Shown here one piece after another: positions 6,326 through 6,386 of a stretch of DNA of 6,386 nucleotides. The translations under genes were made by a program, and so were the position numbers. The stretch is from Nostocoides sp039812405. GTDB lineage: Bacteria; Actinomycetota; Actinomycetes; Actinomycetales; Dermatophilaceae. The stretch is taken from positions 1 through 6,386 of the forward strand of contig JBDIAL010000216.1 in assembly GCA_039812405.1 (NCBI GenBank), given 5' to 3'. Position 1 is the stretch's first letter; each line of letters begins with the position of its first letter. Under the pieces are notes generated by a model. That model was not told the DNA's origin. It did not search any database and saw only the letters and a program-made list of their open reading frames with translations.

Positions 6326-6386
6326 AGCAGGGCAGCGACCTTACGGGCCGTCTCCTTGGCGGATCCCGGATTCTGACCGGTGACGA
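6322..6386 (-). CDS. C-terminus of a DJ-1/PfpI-family protein (partial)
   Basis: On the minus strand the last 20 codons read VTGQNPGSAKETARKVAALL and stop at TGA (6324-6322). The VTGQNP-S motif followed by an amphipathic helix rich in Ala and Leu is the usual C-terminal end of class I glutamine-amidotransferase-like proteins of the DJ-1/PfpI superfamily (HchA-like members, glyoxalase III or protein deglycase type). Nearly all third positions are G or C. The catalytic Cys and the rest of the protein lie outside the window, so the exact function cannot be given. It converges on the glucosidase gene with a 51-bp gap and so closes the operon on this side. Confidence 0.7.
   Translation of the reverse strand, partial: VTGQNPGSAKETARKVAALL

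Noticed and set aside
1..6386. Signs of mobile elements, CRISPR arrays, tRNA or rRNA genes, or frameshifted genes.
   Set aside because: I saw no terminal repeats, spaced repeats, transposase-like proteins, tRNA-like arms or broken frames; composition is even across the window apart from the AT-rich patch at 1318-1353.

Overview
The window reads as a piece of chromosome from a high-GC Gram-positive bacterium, an actinomycete and probably of the Micrococcales type. Evidence: codon third positions are almost all G or C, the substrate-binding protein is a Tat-style lipoprotein, a ROK repressor stands divergent from a CUT1 sugar ABC operon, and no transporter ATPase is encoded with it. Genus cannot be fixed from sequence alone.

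Layout, left to right. (a) Positions 1-47 hold what looks like the last 14 codons of a plus-strand gene. (b) A minus-strand ROK-family transcriptional regulator (55-1272) converges on it; a perfect 11-bp hairpin (37-65) contains both stop codons. (c) The 132-bp divergent intergenic region (1273-1404) is GC-rich except for one AT-rich patch carrying a 23-bp imperfect inverted repeat, the best candidate for the ROK operator. (d) A plus-strand four-gene operon follows: Tat/lipobox substrate-binding protein (1405-2691), MalF-like permease (2718-3620), MalG-like permease (3620-4522, 1-bp overlap) and a cytoplasmic GH13 alpha-glucosidase (4573-6270). (e) A convergent minus-strand gene enters from the right edge; only its last 20 codons are present (6322-6386) and they resemble the C-terminus of DJ-1/PfpI-family proteins.

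Working model (inference): the lipoprotein captures an alpha-linked glucoside or short oligosaccharide, the two permeases import it with energy from an ATPase encoded elsewhere (as with the shared MsiK-type ATPases of actinomycetes), and the GH13 enzyme cleaves it to glucose inside the cell. The ROK protein senses the sugar or a breakdown product and controls the operon, and possibly itself, from the shared intergenic region. The enzyme's QPDLN motif and the Val after its nucleophile point to the oligo-1,6-glucosidase-like side of GH13, so isomaltose/panose-type sugars, trehalose-like sugars or maltose are the main substrate candidates.

This is a well-known type of locus; I see no clearly new system. 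The most notable details are the shared-stop-codon hairpin, the ROK regulator that has lost most kinase and zinc residues, and the AT-rich operator-like repeat.
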